46,048 nt of DNA from assembly GCA_947626065.1 (NCBI GenBank), contig CANQQT010000011.1, positions 1 through 46,048 on the forward strand, read 5' to 3'. Source of the stretch: an uncultured Clostridia bacterium (lineage in GTDB: Bacteria; Bacillota; Clostridia; Oscillospirales; CAG-272). This document shows, in pieces, positions 6,694-15,890 of this stretch. A program made the translations under genes and the position numbers. Every line of letters starts with the position of its first letter. Position 1 is the first letter of the stretch. A model generated the notes under the pieces. That model was not told the origin of the DNA and did no database searches. It worked only from the letters and a program-made list of their open reading frames with translations.

Positions 6694-9390
6694 TCAGAGG
6701 ATTCCGCGCAGGCGGCGTGCGAGGAAGAGGCGGAAGCGATTCATCTTCTTCGGCGCGGCCTCCGCGAGGGCGTCGAGAAATTCCGCGACGGCGGGGAAGT
6801 CCTCCTTCTCCATTCCGCCTCCGTAGACCTGTCTCTGCACAGCCATCAGGGCTTGCGAGGGGGTTACTCTCCATTCAAGGCCTTCCAGCGCCTCGTCGGC
6901 GCGGGTTGCGAAGGCCGTCGGCATTTCCCCGACCTTCGGGGTCAGTCCGCAAGCGGCGAGCGCCTTTTCCAGCCACCGGCAGAGGGCTTCCGCTGTTTGC
7001 TTTCTCTCCTCCTCCGTCATTTTCTCGGGCTTTCTGGCCTTTTCGAGGAGCTCCCGGTTGGCCCTCCGCTTCCTTTCTCCGTTTTGGAGCATTAGGAAGA
7101 GGGTCAGCGCGAGGAGCAGTCCTGTCGCAAGGAGAATCAGGGGCAGGGTCGGGAAGCTCTTTCCCACCGGCCCGGGCATCTCCTCGGTTTCCGTTGTCAG
7201 GGGCCGGTTCGTATCCTCCGGGAGCCTCTCGTCGGTTTCGCGGGGCTCGCTCTCCTCCGGATTCTCCGGCTCGGTCACGGGGGCCTCGGTTTCCTCCCCG
7301 TCCGTATCCCCTCCGGGGCTTGGCCGGAAGGCGTTTCGGTAGGGCGGCGTGACCTCCACTGTCATCCATCCGTAGCCGTCGACCCAGATCTCCACCCATG
7401 CGTGGGCGTCGTTATCGTGCACCTCGGCGGTATAGGCCGCCTCGGGCATCCATTCCGTATTCGTTCGTTCCGACGCGGCGGTGAAATCGTGCGCGATGTA
7501 TCCCTCCACGTAGCGCGCGCTGTATCCGAGTCTCCGGAACAGCAGCGTGGCGGCGGTGGCGAATTGGACGCAGTAGCCCTCCCGGGAGAGGAGCAGAAAT
7601 TCCTCCACCGAGTCGGCGGAGGTCGGCGCCGGCGGGTTCAGGCTATAGGCATAGTTCTCGGCGAGGTATTCCGCGACGGTATCGGCGATATCCTCCGCGT
7701 AGATCGCCGCGTCATCCTCCGGCAGGTAGTAGAAGGTCGTTTCCTCCCCGTTCGACAGCACCGCTGTTCCGTTCAGCAAATAGGAGGGGGTCACGTTCGC
7801 CGTATGGGGGTAGGTTTTGAAGTACTGGGCGATATCGGTCTTTTCAAAGAGGTCAACGACGGTTTCCTCGATGGCGCGGGTATGCTCGACCTCCCGATAG
7901 AGGGAGGCGACGTAGCTTGCGTATCGGTAGCCGATATCCCGCACCGCCTCTCCGTTTTTGATGTTCTTCGACAGCATCCGCGCTAGCGCGTTCCCCGACA
8001 GGTGGTCTGAGTCCCCGTCGACGAGCCAGAGGCACCACCTATGATAGGCGTCGAGGAAGATTCTCATGTTCTGCCGCTCGTATTCCCCCCGAACCCCGTC
8101 GGGGCGCAGGGAGACGGCGGAATAGCTTCCCGCCCTCGGCAGGGTCAGCGAGTTTGTCAGATAAATCCCGTCGTAGAGGACAGAATATCCCCCGGGATAG
8201 CTCCCTCCCGCGGCGGAGGTGACGTTCGACATGAGCATCGTGGGGATCGGGATGATCCGCCTCCCGGCGTGCGGGAGGACGAAAATTTCCTCCTCGGTAA
8301 GGCCGAGATCCCTCGCCGCCGTCGGCGTTGTGAGGAGGGGATCGACGCGGTCGAAGAGAGAGAGGAATTGCCTTGTAACCTCCGCGGCGTTGGGCATTCG
8401 GTAGGTATCCTCGTTATCCTCCGGCGGCGTCCACTTGTTGTCCGCAAGCTCGGCGCCGATCCATTCCCTCAGATAGAGCGGGGCGGCGCTTTCCGCCGCG
8501 ACGTCAAGGATTTTCTTTCCGCTGAAGCGCCGCGGGGTGGCGGTGGTGTCCCGCTCCGCCGTCCCGTCCTCTCCCAGAAGCTCCACGCTCTTTCCCTCCG
8601 CAATCATGGTAAGAAGCTGTCGGATGGGCTCGATTTTGTTCAGAATCGCCGGAATCGGCCTCCACGGGGAGGTGAGGAGCAGGGCCGAGGGGAGGAGCAG
8701 GAGTCCCGCGAGAAGGAGGGCTGTGAGTCCGAGAAGGCCGGAATGGGCCCTCTCCCGGCTCCTCTTTTCCCCAACCCGCATGGCGATCGCCGCCGTGAGG
8801 GCCGCGAGGAGGAGGCAGAAGCCGACGCTGATATCCGGCATATTGTAGGCGAAAAAGGGCGAGAGAAAGAGCACCGAGAAGAGGAGCAGGGGGAGCAGTC
8901 TCACCTTCCGGCGCATCGGCAGAGAATAGAAGGGGCAGAGGAGGAAGGCGAGGGTGAAGAAGATATCGAAGGAGGTGACCGCCGGGAAGCCCTGCAGGGA
9001 AACGAGGGGGAGGAAGCCGAGGGCTTCCACGCGGGCCATAAAGGCGTTGTAGACCGTCGCTCCGCTCCCGACGAGAATCTGCAGCGGGGGCAGTCCCGAC
9101 AGCAGAAAGGATTCCCCGAAGGCGGCGATAAGGAGCAGCAGGCCGAAAACGAAGGTTTTCCCGGAATGCAGAAGAAGGAAATTGACCGCCATAAAGAGGA
9201 GCACCGGGAGGAGGATTGCCGGGAAGGAGGCCCCGATTTTCAGCGAGTCGTTGACGAGGAGACAGAGTCCGAGGACGGCGCATCCCGCGACAAGAAAGCG
9301 CCCGAGCGCCGCGAAAAAGGCCGACAGCTGGGGGTGATTCGGGGTGACGACCGCCCTTACTCTTTCGTTTTCATCGGCGATTTTTTTCAT
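6694..9390 (-). CDS. Membrane transglutaminase-like protein (TgpA/DUF3488-like)
   Basis: An 898-residue membrane protein. About six hydrophobic segments fill residues 25-245. An extracytoplasmic region follows, ending in a transglutaminase-like core: Cys607 in REGYCVQFATAATLLFRRLGY, His663 in DAHAWVEIWVDGYGW, and Glu679 in MTVEVTPPY at the place usually held by Asp. An acidic Pro/Glu-rich linker (695-745) leads to one more membrane segment (747-768) and a cytoplasmic tail. Such proteins accompany MoxR and DUF58 genes and are thought to act on cell-surface proteins or peptides, substrate unknown. Its ATG overlaps the stop of the DUF58 gene (ATGA), so translation is coupled. Confidence 0.88.
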   Translation of the reverse strand: MKKIADENERVRAVVTPNHPQLSAFFAALGRFLVAGCAVLGLCLLVNDSLKIGASFPAILLPVLLFMAVNFLLLHSGKTFVFGLLLLIAAFGESFLLSGLPPLQILVGSGATVYNAFMARVEALGFLPLVSLQGFPAVTSFDIFFTLAFLLCPFYSLPMRRKVRLLPLLLFSVLFLSPFFAYNMPDISVGFCLLLAALTAAIAMRVGEKRSRERAHSGLLGLTALLLAGLLLLPSALLLTSPWRPIPAILNKIEPIRQLLTMIAEGKSVELLGEDGTAERDTTATPRRFSGKKILDVAAESAAPLYLREWIGAELADNKWTPPEDNEDTYRMPNAAEVTRQFLSLFDRVDPLLTTPTAARDLGLTEEEIFVLPHAGRRIIPIPTMLMSNVTSAAGGSYPGGYSVLYDGIYLTNSLTLPRAGSYSAVSLRPDGVRGEYERQNMRIFLDAYHRWCLWLVDGDSDHLSGNALARMLSKNIKNGEAVRDIGYRYASYVASLYREVEHTRAIEETVVDLFEKTDIAQYFKTYPHTANVTPSYLLNGTAVLSNGEETTFYYLPEDDAAIYAEDIADTVAEYLAENYAYSLNPPAPTSADSVEEFLLLSREGYCVQFATAATLLFRRLGYSARYVEGYIAHDFTAASERTNTEWMPEAAYTAEVHDNDAHAWVEIWVDGYGWMTVEVTPPYRNAFRPSPGGDTDGEETEAPVTEPENPEESEPRETDERLPEDTNRPLTTETEEMPGPVGKSFPTLPLILLATGLLLALTLFLMLQNGERKRRANRELLEKARKPEKMTEEERKQTAEALCRWLEKALAACGLTPKVGEMPTAFATRADEALEGLEWRVTPSQALMAVQRQVYGGGMEKEDFPAVAEFLDALAEAAPKKMNRFRLFLARRLRGIL

Positions 9391-10706
9391 ACCGATTCCC
9401 TCCCTTCTCCGAGCGGGGGCACGGTGTGGACGATTCCCGCCGCCGCAAGGCGCGTGCGGAGCGCGGCAAAATCCCGCCGGTATTTTTCCTTTTCCTCGCC
9501 GTCAAGAAGGTAGGAGAGGTCGATGAGGCAGAGGGTGAAGGCCTCGGGGCGGCAGGAGGAGAGCGCGGCGCGGATCTGCCCCTCGGTCTCGGGGGAGGCG
9601 TAGGGCAGGACGAGCAGAAGGGAGGCCTCCTCGGTGAGGGAAGCCGGCAGGGCGGCAAAGGAGGGCGGGGTTTCGGAGGAGGAAATCCCGCAGAGGAGGG
9701 TCGCGAGGCCCTCGGCGGAGAGCGGGTCGCTGAATTCCGCGGTTCGGCACTGCCCCGGGAGGCTTTGCGCAGCCCTTTCCCTGTCTTGCCCTTCGCAGGC
9801 GGCCCAGACCAGCCGCCCGGCCGTTCCCTTTTCGGCGGCGATGGCGGCGGCGGTGAAGGCCTCGTCGGCGACGCGGTCGTCGGAAGCGCTTCTTACAAAG
9901 GGCGGGAAGGCGTAGGAAAAACGCCCTCCGAAGCCGCAGAGGATCGTCAGCGTATTCTTTTTTTCATTGACGGGATTTTTCACCTGCAGCTCCTCGGTTT
10001 TGGTGGAGAGCTTCCAGTGGATGGACTTGATTCCGTCCCCGGGACGGTAGGCGCGGATGTCCCCGTAGCCGTTTGAGGCTCCCACCTCGGTGAGGGGCCT
10101 CGGCTTTTCCCCTTCCTCCGTAAGGGAGAGCAGTGCGGGAAGCGGCGGGAGTCGGCGGGGCGGGACGGTGATTTTCACGGCGCAGGGGATTCTTTTTCTC
10201 AGCGAAAAGAAGCGGAAGAGATCGCTGAGAAGCAGCTCCCCCATTCCGACGGTATAAAATCCGTGATAGAGAAATTTGACGGGTAACAGAAAGTCGCAGT
10301 GGGAAAAGGGCGGCAGGGGGAAGCGCTTCCTCTCCTTTTCAATCCGCACGCCCTCCCCGTCGGGGACCGCGAGGTATCCCTCGGCGAAGGGCAGGGGAAA
10401 GGGCCCCCGGTTGACGACCCGCGCCGTGAGATAGAGGGTTTTCCCCTTTTCCACCCGTTCCGGCCTCTCGGACAGGGAAGAGGAGACCATGCGGGCCGAG
10501 AGGAGAAAGAGGAGCAGATCGGCCACCGGCAACAGGAGGAGAAAGAGCAGGGCGACGGAGGAGAGGGGGGAGCGGAAAACCTGCGTAAAAACGGTGGTCG
10601 CGAGGAGCAGGAGCAGATAGAGGAAAAATCCGCCGCGAAGCGCGAAGGGAAGGCGGCGGGTCTCCGCTCCTTTTCCCGTTTGGGCGGGCCTTTTCTCTTT
10701 CTTCAT
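9387..10706 (-). CDS. DUF58 domain membrane protein
   Basis: 439 residues. Two hydrophobic segments lie near the N-terminus (about 25-45 and 50-72). A beta-rich middle region follows, then the DUF58 signature RAYRPGDGIKSIHWKLSTK at about residues 218-236, and a vWA-like C-terminal half with degenerate metal-site residues. DUF58 proteins are partners of MoxR AAA+ ATPases, which are thought to remodel or activate them. Start and stop overlap both neighbours by four bases (ATGA), a tight three-gene unit. Exact function is not known for this family. Confidence 0.9.
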   Translation of the reverse strand: MKKEKRPAQTGKGAETRRLPFALRGGFFLYLLLLLATTVFTQVFRSPLSSVALLFLLLLPVADLLLFLLSARMVSSSLSERPERVEKGKTLYLTARVVNRGPFPLPFAEGYLAVPDGEGVRIEKERKRFPLPPFSHCDFLLPVKFLYHGFYTVGMGELLLSDLFRFFSLRKRIPCAVKITVPPRRLPPLPALLSLTEEGEKPRPLTEVGASNGYGDIRAYRPGDGIKSIHWKLSTKTEELQVKNPVNEKKNTLTILCGFGGRFSYAFPPFVRSASDDRVADEAFTAAAIAAEKGTAGRLVWAACEGQDRERAAQSLPGQCRTAEFSDPLSAEGLATLLCGISSSETPPSFAALPASLTEEASLLLVLPYASPETEGQIRAALSSCRPEAFTLCLIDLSYLLDGEEKEKYRRDFAALRTRLAAAGIVHTVPPLGEGRESV

Positions 10707-11695
10707 ACCGTTCTCCCCCGCTCCTTGGCAAAGAAGGGCACCGGCGTTTCGCCGAGGATACGGTCGAGGATTCCCTCGGCGTTTTTCCCCTCGGCGGCGG
10801 CTTCCCTTGTCAGGCAGACTCTGTGGGAGAGCGTCTCCTTATAGAGGTTCGCGACATCCTCCGGGACGACGTAGGCCCGGTGGGAGAGAAGCGCGGCGGC
10901 GCGGCTGAGCTTCATCAGCGCGAGGGAGGCGCGGGGGCTGGCTCCGAGGGAAAATTCCGGCCTTGTGCGGGTGGCCGCGACGAGGGAGACGACGTAGCGC
11001 TCGATTTCGGGGGCGACGCGGATTTTCTCGGAGCAGGCGATGAGCGCCCGGACGGTGTTCTCATCCCCGACCGGGGAGACGTTTTCGATGGGGTCTCCGC
11101 TCTTTCTTGCGCGCAGAATGGCGACCTCCTCCTCCTCGGTGGGGTAGCCCATGCGGATGCGGAGCGAGAAGCGGTCAAGCTGTGCCTCGGGCAGGGGATA
11201 GGTTCCGACGAATCCGGCGGGATTCTGCGTGGCGATGACGAAGAAGGGGTCGGGGATGGCGTAGGTCGTCCCGTCGACGGTGACCTGCGCCTCCTCCATC
11301 GCCTCCAGCAGGGAGGACTGCGTCTTCGGGGAGGCGCGGTTGATCTCGTCGGCCAGCAGGATGTTGGTGCTGACGAGGCCCTCCTGAAATTCAAAATTTT
11401 CGGTTTTCCGGTTGTAGATGTTGAAGCCTGTGATATCGGAGGCCATGACGTCGGGGGTGAATTGCGCGCGCTTGAAGCGCAGGCCCGCCGCCTTCGCGAG
11501 GGAGGAGGCGAGGGTGGTTTTTCCGACTCCGGGGACGTCCTCGATCAGGACGTGTCCTCCGGCGATTAAGGCGCAGAGGAGGAGCGCCGTTTCCCTTTGT
11601 TTTCCGGTGATGACCTTGTCCACCTCGGCGCGGATGGCGTCGGCGGTTTGGCAGGCGGCGGCGAAGCGATCGGGAGAAAAGGCGGCATCGTTCAT
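10703..11695 (-). CDS. MoxR-family AAA+ ATPase
   Basis: 330 residues. Walker A is EDVPGVGKTTLA (about 52-63), Walker B is LLADEINR (about 113-120), sensor region ATQNPAGFVGTYPLPEAQLDRF follows, and the lid domain ends the protein. MoxR ATPases act as chaperones that load or activate vWA/DUF58 partners; the DUF58 gene follows with an ATGA overlap and then the transglutaminase gene. The start at 11695 is chosen because AAAGGAG precedes it by seven bases; an ATG 21 bases upstream lacks such a site. A promoter lies at 11981-12010, leaving a repeat-rich leader of about 280 nucleotides. Confidence 0.93.
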   Translation of the reverse strand: MNDAAFSPDRFAAACQTADAIRAEVDKVITGKQRETALLLCALIAGGHVLIEDVPGVGKTTLASSLAKAAGLRFKRAQFTPDVMASDITGFNIYNRKTENFEFQEGLVSTNILLADEINRASPKTQSSLLEAMEEAQVTVDGTTYAIPDPFFVIATQNPAGFVGTYPLPEAQLDRFSLRIRMGYPTEEEEVAILRARKSGDPIENVSPVGDENTVRALIACSEKIRVAPEIERYVVSLVAATRTRPEFSLGASPRASLALMKLSRAAALLSHRAYVVPEDVANLYKETLSHRVCLTREAAAEGKNAEGILDRILGETPVPFFAKERGRTV

Positions 11696-11699
11696 GGGA

Positions 11700-11975
11700 A
11701 GGCTCCTTTCGGGCATTACGTTTGAATTTTTTTGGAATTTTTGGGGTTAGAGTTGTCCGGGTTTGCGGATTTTGCATTTGCCCGGGCGTTCCGGGGCTTT
11801 AGAATTGGTTGGGAGCCGGATTTTCTGAAATTTTCCGGGACTTTCCGGGGCCTTTCGGATTTCTTCTGTATTTATCCGGTGGTTCGGGATTTGTCCGGGA
11901 TTTTGCGAGTTTTTTTGAAAATTACCGGGATTTTTCGGAAATCCGGCGGAAATCCGGGGTCCCCGGCGGGGATTT
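11700..11975. repeat. Degenerate repeat leader of moxR
   Basis: Between the moxR ribosome binding site and its promoter the sequence consists of loosely repeated words of the type TTTTCCGGGATTT / TTTGTCCGGG (read on the plus strand), about 15-25 bp apart. No gene is supported in either direction. Confidence 0.6.
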
Positions 11976-11980
11976 CTTTT

Positions 11981-12010
11981 ATTATACCATAGAGCGGGGG
12001 GATTTTTCAA
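11981..12010 (-). promoter_or_regulatory. Promoter of the moxR operon
   Basis: On the minus strand TTGAAA (12005-12010), 18-base spacer, TATAAT (11981-11986). It is back to back with the promoter at 12039-12067. Confidence 0.78.
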
Positions 12011-12038
12011 TAGCTTTATGAAAATAAAGCAAAACCGA

Positions 12039-12067
12039 TTGAAAAAAGGAAAAAACTGTGGTATAAT
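12039..12067 (+). promoter_or_regulatory. Promoter of the membrane-anchored hydrolase gene
   Basis: TTGAAA (12039-12044), 17-base spacer, TATAAT (12062-12067). The leader to the ATG at 12319 is about 245 nucleotides and made of GC-rich repeated words. Confidence 0.8.
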
Positions 12068-12074
12068 AATGTCG

Positions 12075-12300
12075 TCGGGCCGGGCCGGGCAACGCCCGGG
12101 GTGTACGCGGTTTTGCGGTGGTTATTGTCTGCGGGCAGAGGCGCGGGGCAGGTGCCGGGCGCGTTTGCGCGGGTGCGCCGTTCGCGGCAGGTGCCGGGTC
12201 GGGTGTGTTCGCGCTGGTTTACCGCCGGGCAACGCCGGGTGCGTTTGCGTGATTTTGCTGTTTTTGGGCGGGCGCGGGTGCGCTGACGGTCGGTTTGCAA
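12075..12300. repeat. Degenerate repeat leader of the hydrolase gene
   Basis: Repeated words such as CCGGGCAACGCC, GCAGGTGCCGGG and GCGTTTGCG recur through the leader (for example CGGGCAACGCC near 12087 and 12225). No gene is visible. Confidence 0.55.
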
Positions 12301-12318
12301 CCGAAGAAAGGATTTTTT

Positions 12319-13269
12319 ATGGGAAAATGGATTCTGATTCTTGTCGCCGTTCTTTTCGGCTTGGCGCTTCTCTTTTTTCTTCTTCTCTTCCTCCTCTCCC
12401 GCCGCTTTTTCGGGCCGGGGAAAACCTATGATGTGACGAAGGCCCTTTCCGACAGCCCGGAGCTCCTCGCCCGCGTTCTCTCCGACCGTGAAAAGGTCGC
12501 CTCCTATCCCTCGGAGGAGGTCTCGGTCGTCTCTTTCGACGGTCTGACGCTTTTCGGGAATCTCTACCGCTCTCCCTGTCCGGCGGGCCGTGTCGTCCTT
12601 TGTATGCACGGCTATCACTCCGCCGCCTCCTCCGACTTTTGCGGGGCGCTCGATTTCTTCCTCCAGAACGGCTTCGACGTTCTCGCGGTGACTCAGCGCT
12701 GTCACGGGAAGAGCGGGGGACGCAGCATCACCTTCGGCGTGAAGGAGCGTTACGACTGCCGCACGTGGTGCGAATATCTTTTGAGCCGCTTCGGGGAGTC
12801 CACCGATGTTGTCCTCGACGGCGTTTCGATGGGTGCGACCACCGTTCTGATGGCCTCCGACAGGGAAATTGGGCTTCCCTCAAACGTCCGCGCCGCCATT
12901 GCCGACTGCGGCTTTACCTCTCCTTGGGAGATTGTCTGCGACGTGGCGAAGAAGACCTACGGCCTCTCGGGGAAATGGATTCTTGAGCCCTTCCGCCTTG
13001 TGACGCGGCTTGCCGCCGGGTTCGACATGAAGGGCGCCTCGGCGACGGACGCGGTGGCGAGGGCCTCTTTCCCGATTTTCTTCGCCCACGGAAGCGGCGA
13101 CGATTTCGTTCCCTTTGCGATGAGTCAAAAGAATTTTGAGGCCTGTTCCTCCGAGTGCCGGCTTTTCTGCGCTGAGGGGGCGGGGCACGGTCTGAGCTTC
13201 CTCGTCGAGGAGGAGCGCTACAAGTCGGAGTGTATGGAATTCCTCGGGAAGTTTTTGCGGAACAAGTAA
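12319..13269 (+). CDS. Membrane-anchored alpha/beta hydrolase
   Basis: 316 residues. A hydrophobic helix at about 4-27 anchors it, with the catalytic domain probably outside the membrane. The fold markers are the oxyanion region VLCMHGYHS (95-101 and after), the nucleophile elbow LDGVSMGATT (Ser170), an acid in FAHGSGDDFVPF and the histidine in EGAGHGLSF. It resembles the BAAT/prolyl-oligopeptidase-like hydrolases common in Clostridia; the substrate is unknown. AAAGGA precedes the ATG at 12319 and decides the start over an upstream TTG. It is monocistronic: own promoter, own terminator at 13290-13328. Confidence 0.85.
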   Translation: MGKWILILVAVLFGLALLFFLLLFLLSRRFFGPGKTYDVTKALSDSPELLARVLSDREKVASYPSEEVSVVSFDGLTLFGNLYRSPCPAGRVVLCMHGYHSAASSDFCGALDFFLQNGFDVLAVTQRCHGKSGGRSITFGVKERYDCRTWCEYLLSRFGESTDVVLDGVSMGATTVLMASDREIGLPSNVRAAIADCGFTSPWEIVCDVAKKTYGLSGKWILEPFRLVTRLAAGFDMKGASATDAVARASFPIFFAHGSGDDFVPFAMSQKNFEACSSECRLFCAEGAGHGLSFLVEEERYKSECMEFLGKFLRNK

Positions 13270-13289
13270 GCAGAAAGTGAATAAACGGA

Positions 13290-13328
13290 ATCGCCTGTCC
13301 GCTGAGAAAATGCGGGCAGGCGATTTTG
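13290..13328 (+). terminator. Terminator of the hydrolase gene
   Basis: Stem 13290-13302 with 13312-13324 (13 pairs including G-U), followed by a short T-tract. Confidence 0.85.
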
Positions 13329-13550
13329 GGCTTTGTGGAACCGGGCGCGTCTTTTGGCGGTGTGGCCTTTCTTGCGGTTTTTGAGGCGCGGTACGCGGCA
13401 GGTAGCGGGGCCCTTTTTGCGGTTTTTGCGCGGCGCGGGGCAATTGCGCGGCGCTGGGCCGGGTTCGTTTTTCGGGAAATTGGGGCCGAGAACGGGCGGC
13501 GCGGGGAGTTTTTGGCCGGTTGGCCGGGGCCGGGTAGTTTGCTCCTTTTT

Positions 13551-13586
13551 CAAAGAAAAAGCCCGCCCGCAGGGTTGCGGGCAGGC
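13551..13586 (-). terminator. Terminator of the ABC transporter operon
   Basis: On the minus strand GCCTGCCCGCA (13576-13586) pairs with TGCGGGCGGGC (13561-13571), followed by TTTTTCTTT (complement of 13552-13560). Confidence 0.88.
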
Positions 13587-13619
13587 GATTTTTGCGGCCT
13601 TGCGGGGGGGCGGGGCGCT

Positions 13620-15854
13620 TTACGCCGTGGCGACCTTTTTCTCCTTGTCGGCCTTCGGCATGGCTCCCATTTTCTGCTGTGCCATGACGAGCTTATAATA
13701 GATCCCTTTGTTTTCCAGCAGCTCGGCGTGGGTTCCGAATTCCGCGACGCGCCCGTGGTCGAGCACCAGCAGCTTATCGGCGTTTCGGAGTGTGGAGAGC
13801 CGATGGGCGATGGCGAGGGTCGTCCGGTTGCGCACCAGCTTCTGCAGGGCGTCCTGTATCAGCTTTTCTGTCTCGGTATCGAGCGCCGCCGTCGCCTCGT
13901 CGAGGATCAGGATCTTGGGATTGTGGATGATGGCGCGGGCGATGGCGATGCGCTGGCGCTCTCCTCCCGAGAGGGAGTATCCGTTCGCTCCGACGACGGT
14001 ATCGTATCCCTGCGGCAGATCCATGATGAAGTCATGCGCGTTGGCGGTCTTCGCGGCGTTGACGATATCCTCGTCGCTGGCTCCCGGGCAGGCGTAGGCG
14101 ATGTTCTCCCGGATTGTTCCGGCAAAGAGGAAGGTCTCCTGCAGCACGACGCCCATCTGTGACCGCAGAGCCGCCTGCGAGATATCCCGAATATTGACCC
14201 CGTCGATCTCAATCGCTCCGTTGTTGACGTCATAGAGCCTCATGATGAGGTTGATCAGCGTGGTCTTTCCGGATCCGGAATGCCCGACGATTCCGATCAT
14301 CTCCCCGGGGTGAATGTCCACCGAGACGTTGGTCAGCACCGGGTCGTAGCTCTCGTATCCGAAGGTGATGTTCTTGACCTTGATTTCCCCTTCAATCTTG
14401 ATGTCGATCGGCAGTCCGATGTCCCCGACCTCCGGCGTCTCCTCCATAATCTCAAACACCTTGCTCGCGGAGGTCAAGAAGCGCGAGACGTTTCGCGGGA
14501 CGGAGGTCATCCAGACCAGCGGGGAATAGACGATGTTTGCGTAGGCGTTGATCTGGTGCAGGGTTCCGAGGGCCATGGCCCCCCGGAAGAGGAGCATATT
14601 TCCATAGAAGAGAATCAGATAGCTTCCGAGCCGGATGGCGAAGGAGACGATCGGGAAGAAGGTATCGAAGAGCATTTCGTTGCGCTCGGTCTGCTTCGCG
14701 CTTTTCATGCTTGTCTGCCGGAAGCGCTCGACCTCGTTCTTCTCCTGCCCGTAGCACTTGACGACCCGGATTCCGCTGAAGGTGTCCTGCAGCTGTCGGT
14801 TGACCTTGTTTTCCAGATTCCATCCTCTCCGGTTCTTCAGGTTCATCGTCGACCAGAATTTCTTCACGAGGAAGACCGAGAAGGGCACCGGCACGAAGAT
14901 GAAGAGGCACATCAGCGGATTGATGGTGAGCATGACGATGAGGGCGACCAGAAAGGAGACTCCCTGCACGAAAATGTTCGGGAGCTGATTGGTGACGAAA
15001 TCCTGCATGACGCCGGTGTCGGTATTGACCCGGCTCATCAGATCCCCCGTCGAACGCCTCTGGAGCGAGGAGAGGGAGAGGGATTCCAGCTTTTCGTAGA
15101 GCAGGTTTTCCAGCATCTGGATAAACCGGTTTCCCGAGAGGGAAGAGAAGCGGGATTGCAGGACGCTGAGGGCTCTCTGGAAGAGGTCGATGGAGACGAT
15201 GGCGACGACGATCAGCAGAAAGCCCGCCCGGTCGCCGCTCGCGGTTCCGGTCAGCGGTTCGAGGTATCCGTTGACGGCCTTTGCCTCGATCCACGGGACA
15301 ACGAAGGAGAAAATGACGCTGAAAATGGCGACGATGAAGGGGAAGCACATCATCAGGCGCAGGCCCTTGGTCATCGCGAACATTTTCTTATAGACCTCCC
15401 ACTTGTCCATGCAGTAGGGGCAGATGGTGGTGTTGTTCACGTAGGGGCGTCCGCATTTCGGGCAGAAGCGCTCCGGGAGGCTGTTGGTAATGGGTTCGGA
15501 ATCGGGCTGCTCGCAGAGGATTTCGCAGGCGCGGAGAATCACCGAATAGCGTGCCAGATTTCTTCCCGAAATGAAGCGGCAGATGAGGCGGGAGACGCCT
15601 TCTGTGCGGACGTAGAAGCCGCAGCTTCCGTACATGACCTCAATGCGGAAGTCGTCGGAGCCTGCGAAGGGGACGCGGAGGAGCAACTCCCCGTCGAGCA
15701 GCTTATAGAGGGCGCGGTTGGTTACGGCAAGGAAGCCCTTGACGAAGCGTTCCCCTTCGATGTTGTAGGGGACGCAGTACATCAGTCCTTCGCCTTTAGA
15801 GACGTCGGCAAGGGTTCTTGCGTCTGCCTCCGGCAGATCGTACATCAGTTTCAT
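13620..15854 (-). CDS. ABC exporter half-transporter with N-terminal zinc ribbon (second subunit)
   Basis: 744 residues. An N-terminal domain (1-125) is followed by a four-cysteine zinc ribbon, CPKCGRPYVNNTTICPYC (Cys131, 134, 145, 148), then six membrane helices of the exporter type (about 160-470) and a complete ATPase domain: GHSGSGKTTL, the Q-loop VLQETFLFAGTIRENI, LSGGERQRIAIARA, LILDEATAALD and the AIAHRLSTL switch histidine. It should pair with the half-transporter at 16487-18877, which has the same layout. It is the third gene after the partner and a DUF1854 gene. This arrangement has been linked with cyanophycin-related gene sets in other bacteria; no cyanophycin gene is present here, so the substrate is open. 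Confidence 0.9.
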   Translation of the reverse strand: MKLMYDLPEADARTLADVSKGEGLMYCVPYNIEGERFVKGFLAVTNRALYKLLDGELLLRVPFAGSDDFRIEVMYGSCGFYVRTEGVSRLICRFISGRNLARYSVILRACEILCEQPDSEPITNSLPERFCPKCGRPYVNNTTICPYCMDKWEVYKKMFAMTKGLRLMMCFPFIVAIFSVIFSFVVPWIEAKAVNGYLEPLTGTASGDRAGFLLIVVAIVSIDLFQRALSVLQSRFSSLSGNRFIQMLENLLYEKLESLSLSSLQRRSTGDLMSRVNTDTGVMQDFVTNQLPNIFVQGVSFLVALIVMLTINPLMCLFIFVPVPFSVFLVKKFWSTMNLKNRRGWNLENKVNRQLQDTFSGIRVVKCYGQEKNEVERFRQTSMKSAKQTERNEMLFDTFFPIVSFAIRLGSYLILFYGNMLLFRGAMALGTLHQINAYANIVYSPLVWMTSVPRNVSRFLTSASKVFEIMEETPEVGDIGLPIDIKIEGEIKVKNITFGYESYDPVLTNVSVDIHPGEMIGIVGHSGSGKTTLINLIMRLYDVNNGAIEIDGVNIRDISQAALRSQMGVVLQETFLFAGTIRENIAYACPGASDEDIVNAAKTANAHDFIMDLPQGYDTVVGANGYSLSGGERQRIAIARAIIHNPKILILDEATAALDTETEKLIQDALQKLVRNRTTLAIAHRLSTLRNADKLLVLDHGRVAEFGTHAELLENKGIYYKLVMAQQKMGAMPKADKEKKVATA

Positions 15855-15890
15855 GACGCTACCGTCCTTTGAAAAATTTTTCCCGGGGTC

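Larger units (their letters stand above)
13270..13619. other. Convergent spacer with two related terminators
   Basis: No gene is supported. It holds one terminator for each converging gene, and both contain the identical string GCGGGCAGGCGATTTT (from 13312 and from 13577), so they look like copies of one hairpin. Between them lies GC-rich low-complexity sequence with repeated GGCGCGGGG-type words. Confidence 0.6.

Noticed and set aside
14280-15872. Long plus-strand frame across the ABC half-transporter
   Set aside because: Antisense mirror of a gene with complete ABC motifs; the translated Asp/Glu/Val/His-rich sequence has no family pattern.
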